A stretch of 24,934 nt of DNA from CAVSWN01 sp046728115 (GTDB taxonomy: Bacteria; Acidobacteriota; Vicinamibacteria; Vicinamibacterales; CAVVIG01), in assembly GCA_046728115.1 (NCBI GenBank), contig JBKPDW010000405.1, positions 1 through 24,934 on the forward strand. Direction: 5' to 3'. Every line of letters begins with the position of its first letter. Position 1 is the first letter of the stretch. The position numbers and the translations under genes were made by a program. The notes beneath the pieces were generated by a model, which saw only the letters and a list, made by a program, of their open reading frames with translations, searched no databases and had not been told where the DNA came from. Positions 7,056 to 14,994 of the stretch are shown piece after piece.

Positions 7056-9764
7056 ATGTTACGAGCTTCTTTTGCGACGATCGCGGTCGTCTTGTGTCTC
7101 GCCGTCCTCGCTACGGCGCCCAATCAGGCCCAGCAACCGCCGGCCGCGGGCGGCCAGGCCCAGGGCGCTTCGACGGGCTCGGGCCAGGGAGGCGGACGCG
7201 GAGGCGGCCAGCCGGCTGGCGGTCGCGTACCGCCCATTGACGAACGCACAAGCGGGATGCAGAAGTTCGACGGCTACTTCCCGCTCTACTGGGACGAGCG
7301 AGCGGGCTCGCTCTTCATCGAGATCCCGCGGTTCGATACCGAGTTCCTGTACAACACCGGTCTCGCTGCCGGCCTCGGATCGAACGACATCGGGCTGGAT
7401 CGCGGCGCCGGTGGCGGCGCCCGTCTCGTGCTGTTCCAGCGCGTCGGTCCGCGCGTTCTGCTCATGCAGCCGAATCAGTCGTTCCGGTCGAGCAGCGCAA
7501 ACCCGCTCGAGCGCAAATCGGTCGAGGATTCGTTCGCGAAGTCGGTGCTCTGGGGCTTCACCGTCGCCGCCGAAAGCAATGGCCATGTCCTCGTTGATAC
7601 TACCGATTTTCTGCTGCGCGATGTCACCGGCGCTGGCAACGCGTTGCGGCCCGGCAATTATCGCGTCGACCGCACCCGTAGCGCGTTCTACCTGCCGCGC
7701 ACGAAGGCGTTCCCGAAGAACAGCGAAATCGAGATGACGCTCACGTTCGTGAACGAAGCCGCCGGCGGGCGTGGCGGTGGCGGCGGCGGGCCCGTGCAAG
7801 GCCCTCCTCCGATTGAAGGCGGCGGACGCGCCGGAGGTGGCGGTGGAGGCGGTCGCGGCGGCGGACTCTTCTCGGGAAGCGTCGCCAGCGTCACTCCAAC
7901 AGCAGAAGCCGTAACGGTGCGCGAGCACGTGTCGCTGGTGGAACTGCCGGATGGCAATTACAAACCCCGGTCCGACGATCCGCGCGCCGGCTACGGCGGG
8001 CTCGCGTTCGTCGACTACAGCGTGCCCATCGGCGATCCCATGGTCCAGCGCTACATCCGCCGCCATCGTCTGGAAAAGACGGATCCGGGCGCAGCGATGA
8101 GCGAGCCGGTCAAGCCCATTCAGTACTGGGTGGACTCGGGCGCGCCCGAAGATGTGCGGAAGGCGCTGATCGAAGGCGCGAGCTGGTGGAATCAGGCGTT
8201 CGAGGCCGCCGGATTCCGCAACGGTTTCAAGGTGGACGTCCTTCCCGATGGTGCCGACCCGATGGACATCCGTTACAACATGATCAACTGGGTTCATCGC
8301 TCGACGCGCGGGTGGAGCTCCGGCGGATCGGTAGCCGATCCGCGTACGGGCGAAATCATCAAGGCCACGGTGACGCTCGGGTCGCTGCGCGATCGACAGG
8401 ACTACATGATTTTCGAGGGCCTGCTGTCACCGTACACCGCGGGCAACGAACGGCCGCAGGTGTTGTACGACACCGCGCTCAAGCGCATTCGCCAGCTGGC
8501 GGCCCATGAAGTGGGCCATACGCTCGGCCTCGGCCACAACTACTACGACAGCGAGAAAGGGTGGATCTCCGTGATGGACTACCCGCATCCGCTGGAAAAA
8601 CTGAATAGCGACGGGACGATCGATCTGTCGCAGGCATATCAGGCGCGGATTGGCGACTGGGACAAGGTGACGATCAACTACGGGTATCGGCAATTCCCGC
8701 CCGGAACGAACGAGCAGGCCGCGCTGACCAGGATCCTCGATGACGCGTGGCGCGAGGATCTGCGGTACATGACGAACCAGGACACCGATTCGAACCCGAA
8801 GGTCGATCAGTGGTCGAACGGCGTCGATCAGGCTGACGAGCTGTATCGCCTGATGAAAGTGCGCCGCGCAGCGCTCGACAGGATCGGCGAGCACACAATT
8901 CGCGCCGGCGCGCCGATGGCCACGATCGAAGAACCGCTCGTGCCGATCTTCATGTACCACCGGTACGCGGTGGAATCGACGGCGTCGATGGTGGCCGGCC
9001 AGGACTACATCTACGGGATGCGCGGCGATCAGCGCACGCCGACCAAAGGCGTGTCGGTGGACGATCAACGCAAGGCGCTCGACGCCCTGGCCGTGACGTT
9101 GCGGCCCAGCGAGTTGACTGTCCCCAAGCACGTCATCGATCTGATTCCGCCGCGGCCGCCTGGCTTCGGGCTCCACCGCGAGCTGTTCCCGCGCTCCACA
9201 GGCGACACCTTCGATCCGCTGAGCCCCGCCACCGTGGCCGCGGACGTGACGATTGGCTTCGTGCTCCAGCTCGATCGCGCGGCTCGAATGGTGGCCCAAC
9301 ATGCGGTGAACCCGGCGATGCCCGGCCTGGAGGACGTCATCGATCGATTGGTCGCCGCGACGTTCGACGCGGCGACGACCACCGGCTACGAAGCGGCCGT
9401 TCGCCGTGCCGAGGAACGTGTGCTCGTGGATCGTGTGATGTGGCTGGCGGTCGCGTCACCGAACAGCCAGGTCCGGGCGATCGCGTCGCTGAAGCTGTCG
9501 AAGCTGGCCGCCAGACTGAAGGCCGCCGTGGCCAAAACCGAAGCCGACACGGCTCAGCGGACGCTGATTGCGGCGGACATCAAGCGCTTCCTGGAAAGGC
9601 CGCTCGACTCGGCGCGACCAATTCCGCTGCCGGCGCCTGATGCCCCGCCCGGCGCCCCGATCGGCGATCCGGGTGAGGACTGGCTCGCGCCGCCGCCACC
9701 CTACGGGGGCGACGGCGCACGTCAATTCAACTGGGACTATTGGATGGAATATCCGCCGATGTGA
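7056..9764 (+). CDS. Exported zinc metalloprotease, DUF5117/DUF4953 type
   Basis: A 902-residue secreted or periplasmic protease. A signal peptide (residues 1 to about 26) is followed by a Gly/Gln-rich linker to about residue 57, then the N-terminal domain that precedes the catalytic domain in this family (DUF5117 type). The catalytic metzincin-like site is HEVGHTLGLGH (484-494) with zinc ligands His484, His488 and His494, the base Glu485, and a Met-turn at SVMDYP (Met507). A second stretch of about 35 residues made mostly of glycine and arginine (236-270) interrupts the N-terminal half and is probably a flexible loop. The ATG at 7056 has a weak GAGG 11 bp upstream. Family members are large exported proteases of unknown substrate; some gut relatives act on host proteins, which says little here. 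It ends facing ilvA across a palindrome. Confidence 0.9.
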   Translation: MLRASFATIAVVLCLAVLATAPNQAQQPPAAGGQAQGASTGSGQGGGRGGGQPAGGRVPPIDERTSGMQKFDGYFPLYWDERAGSLFIEIPRFDTEFLYNTGLAAGLGSNDIGLDRGAGGGARLVLFQRVGPRVLLMQPNQSFRSSSANPLERKSVEDSFAKSVLWGFTVAAESNGHVLVDTTDFLLRDVTGAGNALRPGNYRVDRTRSAFYLPRTKAFPKNSEIEMTLTFVNEAAGGRGGGGGGPVQGPPPIEGGGRAGGGGGGGRGGGLFSGSVASVTPTAEAVTVREHVSLVELPDGNYKPRSDDPRAGYGGLAFVDYSVPIGDPMVQRYIRRHRLEKTDPGAAMSEPVKPIQYWVDSGAPEDVRKALIEGASWWNQAFEAAGFRNGFKVDVLPDGADPMDIRYNMINWVHRSTRGWSSGGSVADPRTGEIIKATVTLGSLRDRQDYMIFEGLLSPYTAGNERPQVLYDTALKRIRQLAAHEVGHTLGLGHNYYDSEKGWISVMDYPHPLEKLNSDGTIDLSQAYQARIGDWDKVTINYGYRQFPPGTNEQAALTRILDDAWREDLRYMTNQDTDSNPKVDQWSNGVDQADELYRLMKVRRAALDRIGEHTIRAGAPMATIEEPLVPIFMYHRYAVESTASMVAGQDYIYGMRGDQRTPTKGVSVDDQRKALDALAVTLRPSELTVPKHVIDLIPPRPPGFGLHRELFPRSTGDTFDPLSPATVAADVTIGFVLQLDRAARMVAQHAVNPAMPGLEDVIDRLVAATFDAATTTGYEAAVRRAEERVLVDRVMWLAVASPNSQVRAIASLKLSKLAARLKAAVAKTEADTAQRTLIAADIKRFLERPLDSARPIPLPAPDAPPGAPIGDPGEDWLAPPPPYGGDGARQFNWDYWMEYPPM

Positions 9765-9777
9765 TCACCAGCCGCGA

Positions 9778-9850
9778 CGATCAACGCAGAGCCAGCCGCG
9801 CGCGCAGAAAACAGTGCGATCCACACATTCTGCGAACTCTGCGTTGATCG
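9778..9850. repeat. Perfect 14-bp inverted repeat between convergent genes
   Basis: CGATCAACGCAGAG (9778-9791) and CTCTGCGTTGATCG (9837-9850) are exact reverse complements. Inside them CGCAGAA (9803-9809) and TTCTGCG (9828-9834) form a second, nested pair. The element fills the gap between the metalloprotease (plus) and ilvA (minus), so its hairpin could act as a two-way terminator or mRNA 3' stabiliser, but there is no T-run. A degenerate copy lies at 2432-2511, which points to a dispersed family. Confidence 0.75.
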
Positions 9851-9866
9851 CAGTACGAACCAGCGA

Positions 9867-11378
9867 CTACCGTCCCAGGAACCTGCGATACGCCTCGTTG
9901 CCTTCCTCGACCTCGAATTCGTAGCCCAGGCCTTCCAGAAAGGCGTCGAAGGCTCCCCGGTCGGCGTCCGGCACTTCGAATGCGGCCAGCACGCGGCCGA
10001 AGTCGGCGCCGTGATTCCGATAGTGGAACAGGCTGATATTCCACCGCCCGCCAAGCGCGTCGAGGAACTGCAGCAACGCGCCGGGCCGCTCGGGAAACTC
10101 GAAGCGGCAGACACGCTCGGCGGTCACGTGCGGGCTTCGTCCGCCGACCATGTGGCGCACGTGCAGCTTGGCCATCTCGTTGGCTGAGAGATCGGCCGTC
10201 TCGTAGCCGAGGCCGCGCAGCATGTGGACGAATCGATCACCGTCGTGACGCGAACGGGTGGCCACGCCGACAAAGATCTCCGCGCGGTCCCGGCCGCTCA
10301 AGCGGTAGTTGAACTCCGTGATGACGACCGGGCCCAGCGCCGCACAGAATTCGCGAAACGCTCCGGGGCGCTCGGGGATCGTCACCGCCAGCAGGACCTC
10401 GCGGCCCTCGCCGAGCTCCGCGCGCTCGGCGACGAAGCGCAGGCGGTCGAAGTTCATGTTCGCGCCGCTCAGCACGGCGGCCAGTTGCTGCCCCTCGATT
10501 CCCCGCTCACCGACGTACGCCTTGAGTCCCGCCAGCGCCAGTGCGCCGGCCGGCTCGACGATCGTGCGCGTGTCGTCGAAGACGTCCTTGATGGCGCCGC
10601 AGATCTCGTCGTTGTCCACGCGAATCACCTCGCTCACGGCCTCCTGCACGAGTGGAAACGTGTACTCGCCAACCTGCTGGACGGCCACGCCGTCCGCGAA
10701 CAAACCGACGTTGTCCAGCCGGACTCGCGACCCCGCGGCCAACGACTGCGCCATGGCATCCGCGTCAATCGGTTCGACGCCGAACACCTGGATTTCCGGA
10801 CGCACCGCCTTAATATAAACGGACATCCCGGCAATCAGACCGCCGCCGCCCACGGGAACAAATACAGCCGCAAGGTCGCGTGGCGCCTGCTTCAACAGCT
10901 CGACGGCGATCGTTCCCTGTCCCGCAATGACCAGGGGATCGTCGAACGGATGGACGAAAGCCAGACGGCGCTCCGCGGCCAGCTGCTCGGCACGTCGCTG
11001 CGCGTCGGCGTAGTGGTCGCCCACCAGAACCACGTCGGCTCCAAGCGCGCGCACCGCGTCTACCTTGATCTCCGGCGTGGTGCGCGGCATGACGATGAGG
11101 CTGCGGATGCCGAGGCGTCTCGCGGAGAAGGCAACGCCCTGCGCATGATTGCCGGCGCTGGCGGCAATGACGCCGCGCGCCCGTTCGGCGTCGGACAGCC
11201 GTGCGATGCGGTTGTAGGCACCGCGGATTTTGAAGCTGAAGACCGGCTGCAGATCTTCACGTTTCAGCAGCACGCTGTTGCCGATTCGCGCAGAGAGACG
11301 TGGCGCCGGATCGAGCGGCGTTTCCCGGGCGGCTTCGTACACACGGCTCGTCAGGATCTCGCGAAGCACGCTGTTCAT
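9867..11378 (-). CDS. ilvA: Threonine ammonia-lyase, biosynthetic type
   Basis: PLP enzyme that deaminates L-threonine to 2-oxobutanoate, the first committed step to isoleucine, in the cytosol. It has 503 residues, the size of the long, regulated IlvA. The N-terminal catalytic domain shows KREDLQPVFSFKIRGAYN with the PLP-binding Lys50, SAGNHAQGVA, and the phosphate loop PVGGGGLIAG. The C-terminal third holds two ACT-like regulatory domains, each with the ERPGA(F/L) motif (starting near residues 330 and 424), where isoleucine inhibits and valine activates in known members. The ATG at 11378 has AGGCGG upstream at normal distance. It is divergent from thrA with 50 bp between the two starts, so supply and use of threonine are placed side by side. 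Confidence 0.96.
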   Translation of the reverse strand: MNSVLREILTSRVYEAARETPLDPAPRLSARIGNSVLLKREDLQPVFSFKIRGAYNRIARLSDAERARGVIAASAGNHAQGVAFSARRLGIRSLIVMPRTTPEIKVDAVRALGADVVLVGDHYADAQRRAEQLAAERRLAFVHPFDDPLVIAGQGTIAVELLKQAPRDLAAVFVPVGGGGLIAGMSVYIKAVRPEIQVFGVEPIDADAMAQSLAAGSRVRLDNVGLFADGVAVQQVGEYTFPLVQEAVSEVIRVDNDEICGAIKDVFDDTRTIVEPAGALALAGLKAYVGERGIEGQQLAAVLSGANMNFDRLRFVAERAELGEGREVLLAVTIPERPGAFREFCAALGPVVITEFNYRLSGRDRAEIFVGVATRSRHDGDRFVHMLRGLGYETADLSANEMAKLHVRHMVGGRSPHVTAERVCRFEFPERPGALLQFLDALGGRWNISLFHYRNHGADFGRVLAAFEVPDADRGAFDAFLEGLGYEFEVEEGNEAYRRFLGR

Positions 11379-11409
11379 AGCGGTCGGCCGCCTTTCGAAG
11401 GACGGTGCT

Positions 11410-11417
11410 GTTATATT
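11410..11417. promoter_or_regulatory. Shared AT-rich -10 patch between ilvA and thrA
   Basis: GTTATATT is the only AT-rich patch in the 50-bp ilvA/thrA gap. Read on the plus strand it gives TATATT (11412-11417), 11 bp before the thrA ATG, which would leave thrA nearly leaderless. Read on the minus strand it gives TATAAC (11415-11410), about 31 bp before the ilvA ATG. The two -10 elements would overlap, so only one polymerase could sit there at a time. No convincing -35 elements are seen. Confidence 0.35.
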
Positions 11418-11428
11418 GATGCCGCGTC

Positions 11429-13891
11429 ATGAAAATCCTCAAGTTTGGTGGATCGTCCCTCGCAACACCTGAACGCATCGCGGACGTCGCGCGCATCGTG
11501 GTCGATGCCGCTCGCACCGGCCCCATTATCGTCGTCGTATCGGCATTTCAGGGGATTACCAATCAGCTGATCGAGTGTGCGCGGCTGGCCGAGCGTGGCG
11601 ACGCCGGCGCCGGCCGCGCGTTCGAGAAGATCGCGTCGCGGCACCGGTCTGCGGCAGTGACGCTGCTTGGTGCGCGGCGTGGTGCGCAGGTGGTCGCCAG
11701 AGTCGACGCCCTGCTCGCCGAGCTGCGCGACGCCGTGCACGGCATCCGGCTGCTCGGCCACTGTCCGCCTCGCGCGCTCGACGTGACGGCCAGCTTCGGC
11801 GAGCGGCTCTCGGCCCTGATCGTCGCGGCCTATCTCGATCGGCTGCGGCCGGCGCGGTTCGTCGACGCGCGCGATTTCGTCGTCACCGACGATCAATTCA
11901 CAAACGCGAACGTCATCTTCAGCAAGACGAACCGCGCCGCCCGTCGCGTGTTCGGGCGTCTGATGCGGCGTGGCGCTCGTCGGGTGATTCCGGTCGTGAC
12001 CGGCTTCATCGGTTCGACCGTCGATGGCCGGACGACGACGATCGGCAGGAACGGCTCGGACTACACGGCGGCCATCATCGGGGCGGCCGTCAACGCGTCC
12101 GTGATCGAGATCTGGACCGACGTCGACGGCGTGCTCAGCGCCGACCCGCGCGCAGTGCCGTCGGCGTTCGTGCTGCCGCAAATCACGTACGAAGAGGCCA
12201 TGGAGCTGTCGTACTTCGGCGCCAGGGTCCTGCATTCGGCGGCCATCGCTCCGGCGGTGGCGAAATCGATCCCGCTGTTGATCAAGAACACGTTCAATCC
12301 GGGTGCACCCGGAACGCTGATCTCACGAAAGAGCGCAGCCGACGATCACCTCGCCAAAGGCATCACGTCGATTGGAGACATCAGCCTGCTCACGCTTCGC
12401 GGGCTCAACATGGTTGGAGTCCCCGGCATTGCAGACCGCCTGTTCCGGGCGCTGGCCGGCCGGCGCGTCAACGTCACCCTGATTTCGCAGGCGTCCTCGG
12501 AGCACACGATCTGTTTTGCGGTGAACAGCGCGGACGCCGCTGCGGCAGTCGACGCCGTGCGGCAGGAATTTCGATTCGAGCTGCAGCATCGCCTGACGAT
12601 GCTCGACGCGCGGCCCGATCAGGCCATCATTGCGGTGGTCGGCGACGGCATGAAAGGACGGCCTGGGGTCTCAGGCAAGGTTTTCGGGGCGCTGGGACGG
12701 CACAACATCAACATCACCGCCATCGCGCAGGGCGCGTCCGAACGGAATATCTCCTGCGTGGTCGATGCCGCGCAGCAGCCGCGTGCGCTGAACGTCATCC
12801 ATCAGGCGTTCTTCGAGGCGCGCACGTCGCTGGCGCTTGTCGTGGTCGGTGTCGGCAACATCGGAGGCGCGCTGCTTCGTCAACTGCATCAGCAGCGCGC
12901 GTATCTGCTCGCGCAGGGCTTCGATCTGAAGGTGGTCGGCGTCGCGAACAGCAGGAAATACGTGCTCGCGCCGCATGGCCTCCATCTCGGTCGATGGCAG
13001 GGCGAGCTGTCGGCGTCGCGGCGACGGATGGATCCGAGGCTGCTGGCACAGGAGATCGCGAAGCTGGAGCTCACGAACGCCGCGCTGGTCGACTGCACGG
13101 CCGACGCATCGGTCGTCGACGCGTATCCGGATTTCGTCAACGCAGATCTGCACATCATCACGCCCAACAAGCGTGCGAACGTGCTGCCGCTCGCGCGGTA
13201 CGAGGCGCTGTTGGACCTGCTTCGCCGCCGGCAGAAGCACTTTCTTTACGAAGCCAACGTCGGCGCCGGCCTGCCGATCATCTCGACGCTTCGCGATCTG
13301 ATCGCGAGCGGCGACGAGATCCTGAAGGTCGAAGGTGTCTTCTCTGGCACGCTCAGCTATCTGTTCAACACGTTCGACGGCTCGGTGCCGTTCAGCTCGA
13401 TCGTGAAGCAGGCTCACGCGCTCGGTCTGACCGAGCCCGATCCCCGCGACGATCTGTCCGGGCAGGACGTCGCGCGCAAGCTGCTGATCGTGGCACGGCA
13501 AGCCGGCTCGAGGCTCGAGATCGGCGATGTGCGGGTGGAGAGCCTGGTGCCGCGTCGACTGTCGCGAGGTCCGCGATCGGGAGATTTCTTCTCGGCGTAT
13601 GCCATGGCTGACGCGGCCATCGAGCGGCGGCGCCGGCGCGCACAGGCGCGCGGCGCCGTCCTGCGATACGTCGGCACGCTCGAAGGGAACCGGGCCCGTG
13701 CAGGCGTGAAGGAATTTCCGCGCGATCATCCCATTGCAGCCACGAAAGGCAGCGACAACATCATCGCGTTCACGACGAAGCGGTACTCGCGGACGCCGCT
13801 GGTCGTACAGGGTCCAGGCGCCGGCGCCGATGTCACGGCGATGGGGGTGTTCTCCGACGTCCTGAAGCTGTTGCACTATCTGCCTCGATAA
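11429..13891 (+). CDS. thrA: Bifunctional aspartokinase / homoserine dehydrogenase
   Basis: Catalyses two steps of the aspartate pathway: phosphorylation of aspartate and reduction of aspartate semialdehyde to homoserine, on the way to threonine and methionine. The 820 residues match ThrA-type fusions. The kinase domain begins with KFGGSS (5-10) and has TSFGERLSA-like, FTN and GRNGSDYTAA motifs. Two ACT domains follow (about 316-390 and 398-465), the site of threonine feedback in known enzymes. The dehydrogenase starts with the NAD(P) loop GVGNIGG (474-480) and has NKRAN, EANVGAGLPI, GVFSGTLSYLFN and DPRDDLSGQDVARKLLI with the conserved acid and Lys residues. It starts 50 bp from the divergent ilvA and is followed after 4 bp by a Rossmann-fold gene, so they are likely cotranscribed. 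Confidence 0.96.
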   Translation: MKILKFGGSSLATPERIADVARIVVDAARTGPIIVVVSAFQGITNQLIECARLAERGDAGAGRAFEKIASRHRSAAVTLLGARRGAQVVARVDALLAELRDAVHGIRLLGHCPPRALDVTASFGERLSALIVAAYLDRLRPARFVDARDFVVTDDQFTNANVIFSKTNRAARRVFGRLMRRGARRVIPVVTGFIGSTVDGRTTTIGRNGSDYTAAIIGAAVNASVIEIWTDVDGVLSADPRAVPSAFVLPQITYEEAMELSYFGARVLHSAAIAPAVAKSIPLLIKNTFNPGAPGTLISRKSAADDHLAKGITSIGDISLLTLRGLNMVGVPGIADRLFRALAGRRVNVTLISQASSEHTICFAVNSADAAAAVDAVRQEFRFELQHRLTMLDARPDQAIIAVVGDGMKGRPGVSGKVFGALGRHNINITAIAQGASERNISCVVDAAQQPRALNVIHQAFFEARTSLALVVVGVGNIGGALLRQLHQQRAYLLAQGFDLKVVGVANSRKYVLAPHGLHLGRWQGELSASRRRMDPRLLAQEIAKLELTNAALVDCTADASVVDAYPDFVNADLHIITPNKRANVLPLARYEALLDLLRRRQKHFLYEANVGAGLPIISTLRDLIASGDEILKVEGVFSGTLSYLFNTFDGSVPFSSIVKQAHALGLTEPDPRDDLSGQDVARKLLIVARQAGSRLEIGDVRVESLVPRRLSRGPRSGDFFSAYAMADAAIERRRRRAQARGAVLRYVGTLEGNRARAGVKEFPRDHPIAATKGSDNIIAFTTKRYSRTPLVVQGPGAGADVTAMGVFSDVLKLLHYLPR

Positions 13892-13895
13892 GGCG

Positions 13896-14564
13896 ATGAA
13901 GGTGATCCTCTTCGGGGCGTCGGGAATGATCGGGCAGGGCGTGCTGCGCGAATGTCTGCTCGATCCGGACGTTACGGCGGTCCTGTCGGTCAGCCGCAGC
14001 GCGATCGAACGGCAGCACCCGAAGCTTCGCAACATCGTTCAGCCCGATCTCATGGACTTGTCCGGCATCGAAAAGGAGCTCGTCGGATTCGATGCCTGCT
14101 TTTTCTGTCTGGGTGTGTCTTCGGCTGGGATGCCAGATGCCGACTACTACCGCATCACCTACGAGCTGACGCTCGCGATTGCCCGGACGCTCGCGCGACT
14201 CAATCCGGGCATGACGTTCGAGTACGTCTCCGGGGCCGGCACCGACAGCACGGAGCGCGGGCGCATCCGGTGGGCGCGGGTCAAAGGAAAAACCGAAAAC
14301 GCGCTGCTCGCGCTGCCGTTCAAGGCGGCCTATATGTTTCGGCCCGGCGCGATTCAACCTTTGCACGGGATCACATCGAAGACCGGCTGGTACCGCGTCC
14401 TCTACAAGGTCGGCGCGCCGGTGTTCGTCGTTCTGCGCGCAGTCGCGCCGAGTCTGGTCACGACAACCGAAGCCATGGGCCGCGCAATGATCGAGGCCGC
14501 CAAACACGGCGCACCGGCCCGTATCATCGAGTCCGACGCGATCAACCGGCTGGGCGGCGGATAA
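13896..14564 (+). CDS. NAD(P)-binding Rossmann-fold protein, atypical SDR / epimerase-like
   Basis: A 222-residue protein with an N-terminal dinucleotide-binding loop, GASGMIGQG (residues 7-15), followed by the beta-alpha pattern of atypical short-chain dehydrogenases (NAD-dependent epimerase or YbjT-like). A later FEYVSGAGTDS segment takes the place of the catalytic serine region, and a YxxxK motif of classical SDRs is not obvious. The substrate is unknown. It starts 4 bp after the thrA stop, with AAGG just before the ATG, so it is probably translated from the thrA message. Nothing in the sequence ties it to amino-acid synthesis. Confidence 0.82.
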   Translation: MKVILFGASGMIGQGVLRECLLDPDVTAVLSVSRSAIERQHPKLRNIVQPDLMDLSGIEKELVGFDACFFCLGVSSAGMPDADYYRITYELTLAIARTLARLNPGMTFEYVSGAGTDSTERGRIRWARVKGKTENALLALPFKAAYMFRPGAIQPLHGITSKTGWYRVLYKVGAPVFVVLRAVAPSLVTTTEAMGRAMIEAAKHGAPARIIESDAINRLGGG

Positions 14565-14610
14565 ACGCCGCGACGCGGCCTGCCCTCCCGCCCCTTCCTG
14601 CCCTGATACC

Positions 14611-14654
14611 TTGACATCCGACAATCCATCCGTCAGTCTATTGTCGAACGTCAA
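14611..14654 (+). promoter_or_regulatory. Inverted repeat before padR, candidate PadR operator with an overlapping -35
   Basis: TTGACATCCGACAAT (14611-14625) and ATTGTCGAACGTCAA (14640-14654) are inverted copies matching at 13 of 15 positions, with a 14-bp spacer. The left arm contains a perfect TTGACA -35 hexamer. The repeat ends 7 bp before the proposed padR ATG. PadR proteins bind palindromes of ATGT...ACAT or similar form and often repress their own operon, so an autoregulatory site is likely. No good -10 hexamer is seen at 17 bp from TTGACA. Confidence 0.6.
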
Positions 14655-14661
14655 GATATCG

Positions 14662-14994
14662 ATGCTGGCGCCGCAACCCGACTTGCTCCAGGGCACGCTC
14701 GACCTGCTGATTCTCAAGAGCCTGCAGTCTGGACCGCTCCACGGCTGGGCCATGTCACGCCGCATCCAGCAGATGTCGAGTGACGTGCTCACCGTCAATC
14801 AGGGATCGCTCTACCCTGCGCTCTACCGGCTCGAAGACCGCGGATGGATCGCCGCGCGCGAGGCACTCTCGAACGAAGGACGCAGAATTCGCATCTATCG
14901 TCTCACCGCCGCCGGTCGGCGTCAGCTGTCCAGCGAGATCGAGAGCTGGCGGTTGTTCGCGTCCGCGATGACCCGGGTGATCGAAACGCCATGA
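14662..14994 (+). CDS. PadR-family transcriptional regulator
   Basis: A 110-residue DNA-binding protein with the PadR winged helix: LLQGTLDLLILKSLQSGPLH, then GSLYPALYRLEDRGWI (the recognition helix region) and the wing RRIRIYRLTAAGRRQL. The ATG at 14662 is chosen because it yields the usual short N-terminus before LLQGTLDLLIL. An in-frame TTG at 14611 would add 17 residues and place the inverted repeat inside the coding region. The stop overlaps the ATG of the permease gene by 4 bp (ATGA), so both are translated together. In Acidobacteriota this PadR plus ADOP permease pair is common, and PadR probably controls the permease. The ligand is unknown. Confidence 0.92.
   Translation: MLAPQPDLLQGTLDLLILKSLQSGPLHGWAMSRRIQQMSSDVLTVNQGSLYPALYRLEDRGWIAAREALSNEGRRIRIYRLTAAGRRQLSSEIESWRLFASAMTRVIETP

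Noticed and set aside
12671..14035. Minus-strand open frame of 454 codons opposite thrA and the Rossmann-fold gene
   Set aside because: It crosses two clear plus-strand genes and shows no domain motif.
14565..14610. Terminator after the Rossmann-fold gene (GCCGCGACGCGGC)
   Set aside because: The loop would be too small for the full stem and no T-run follows.
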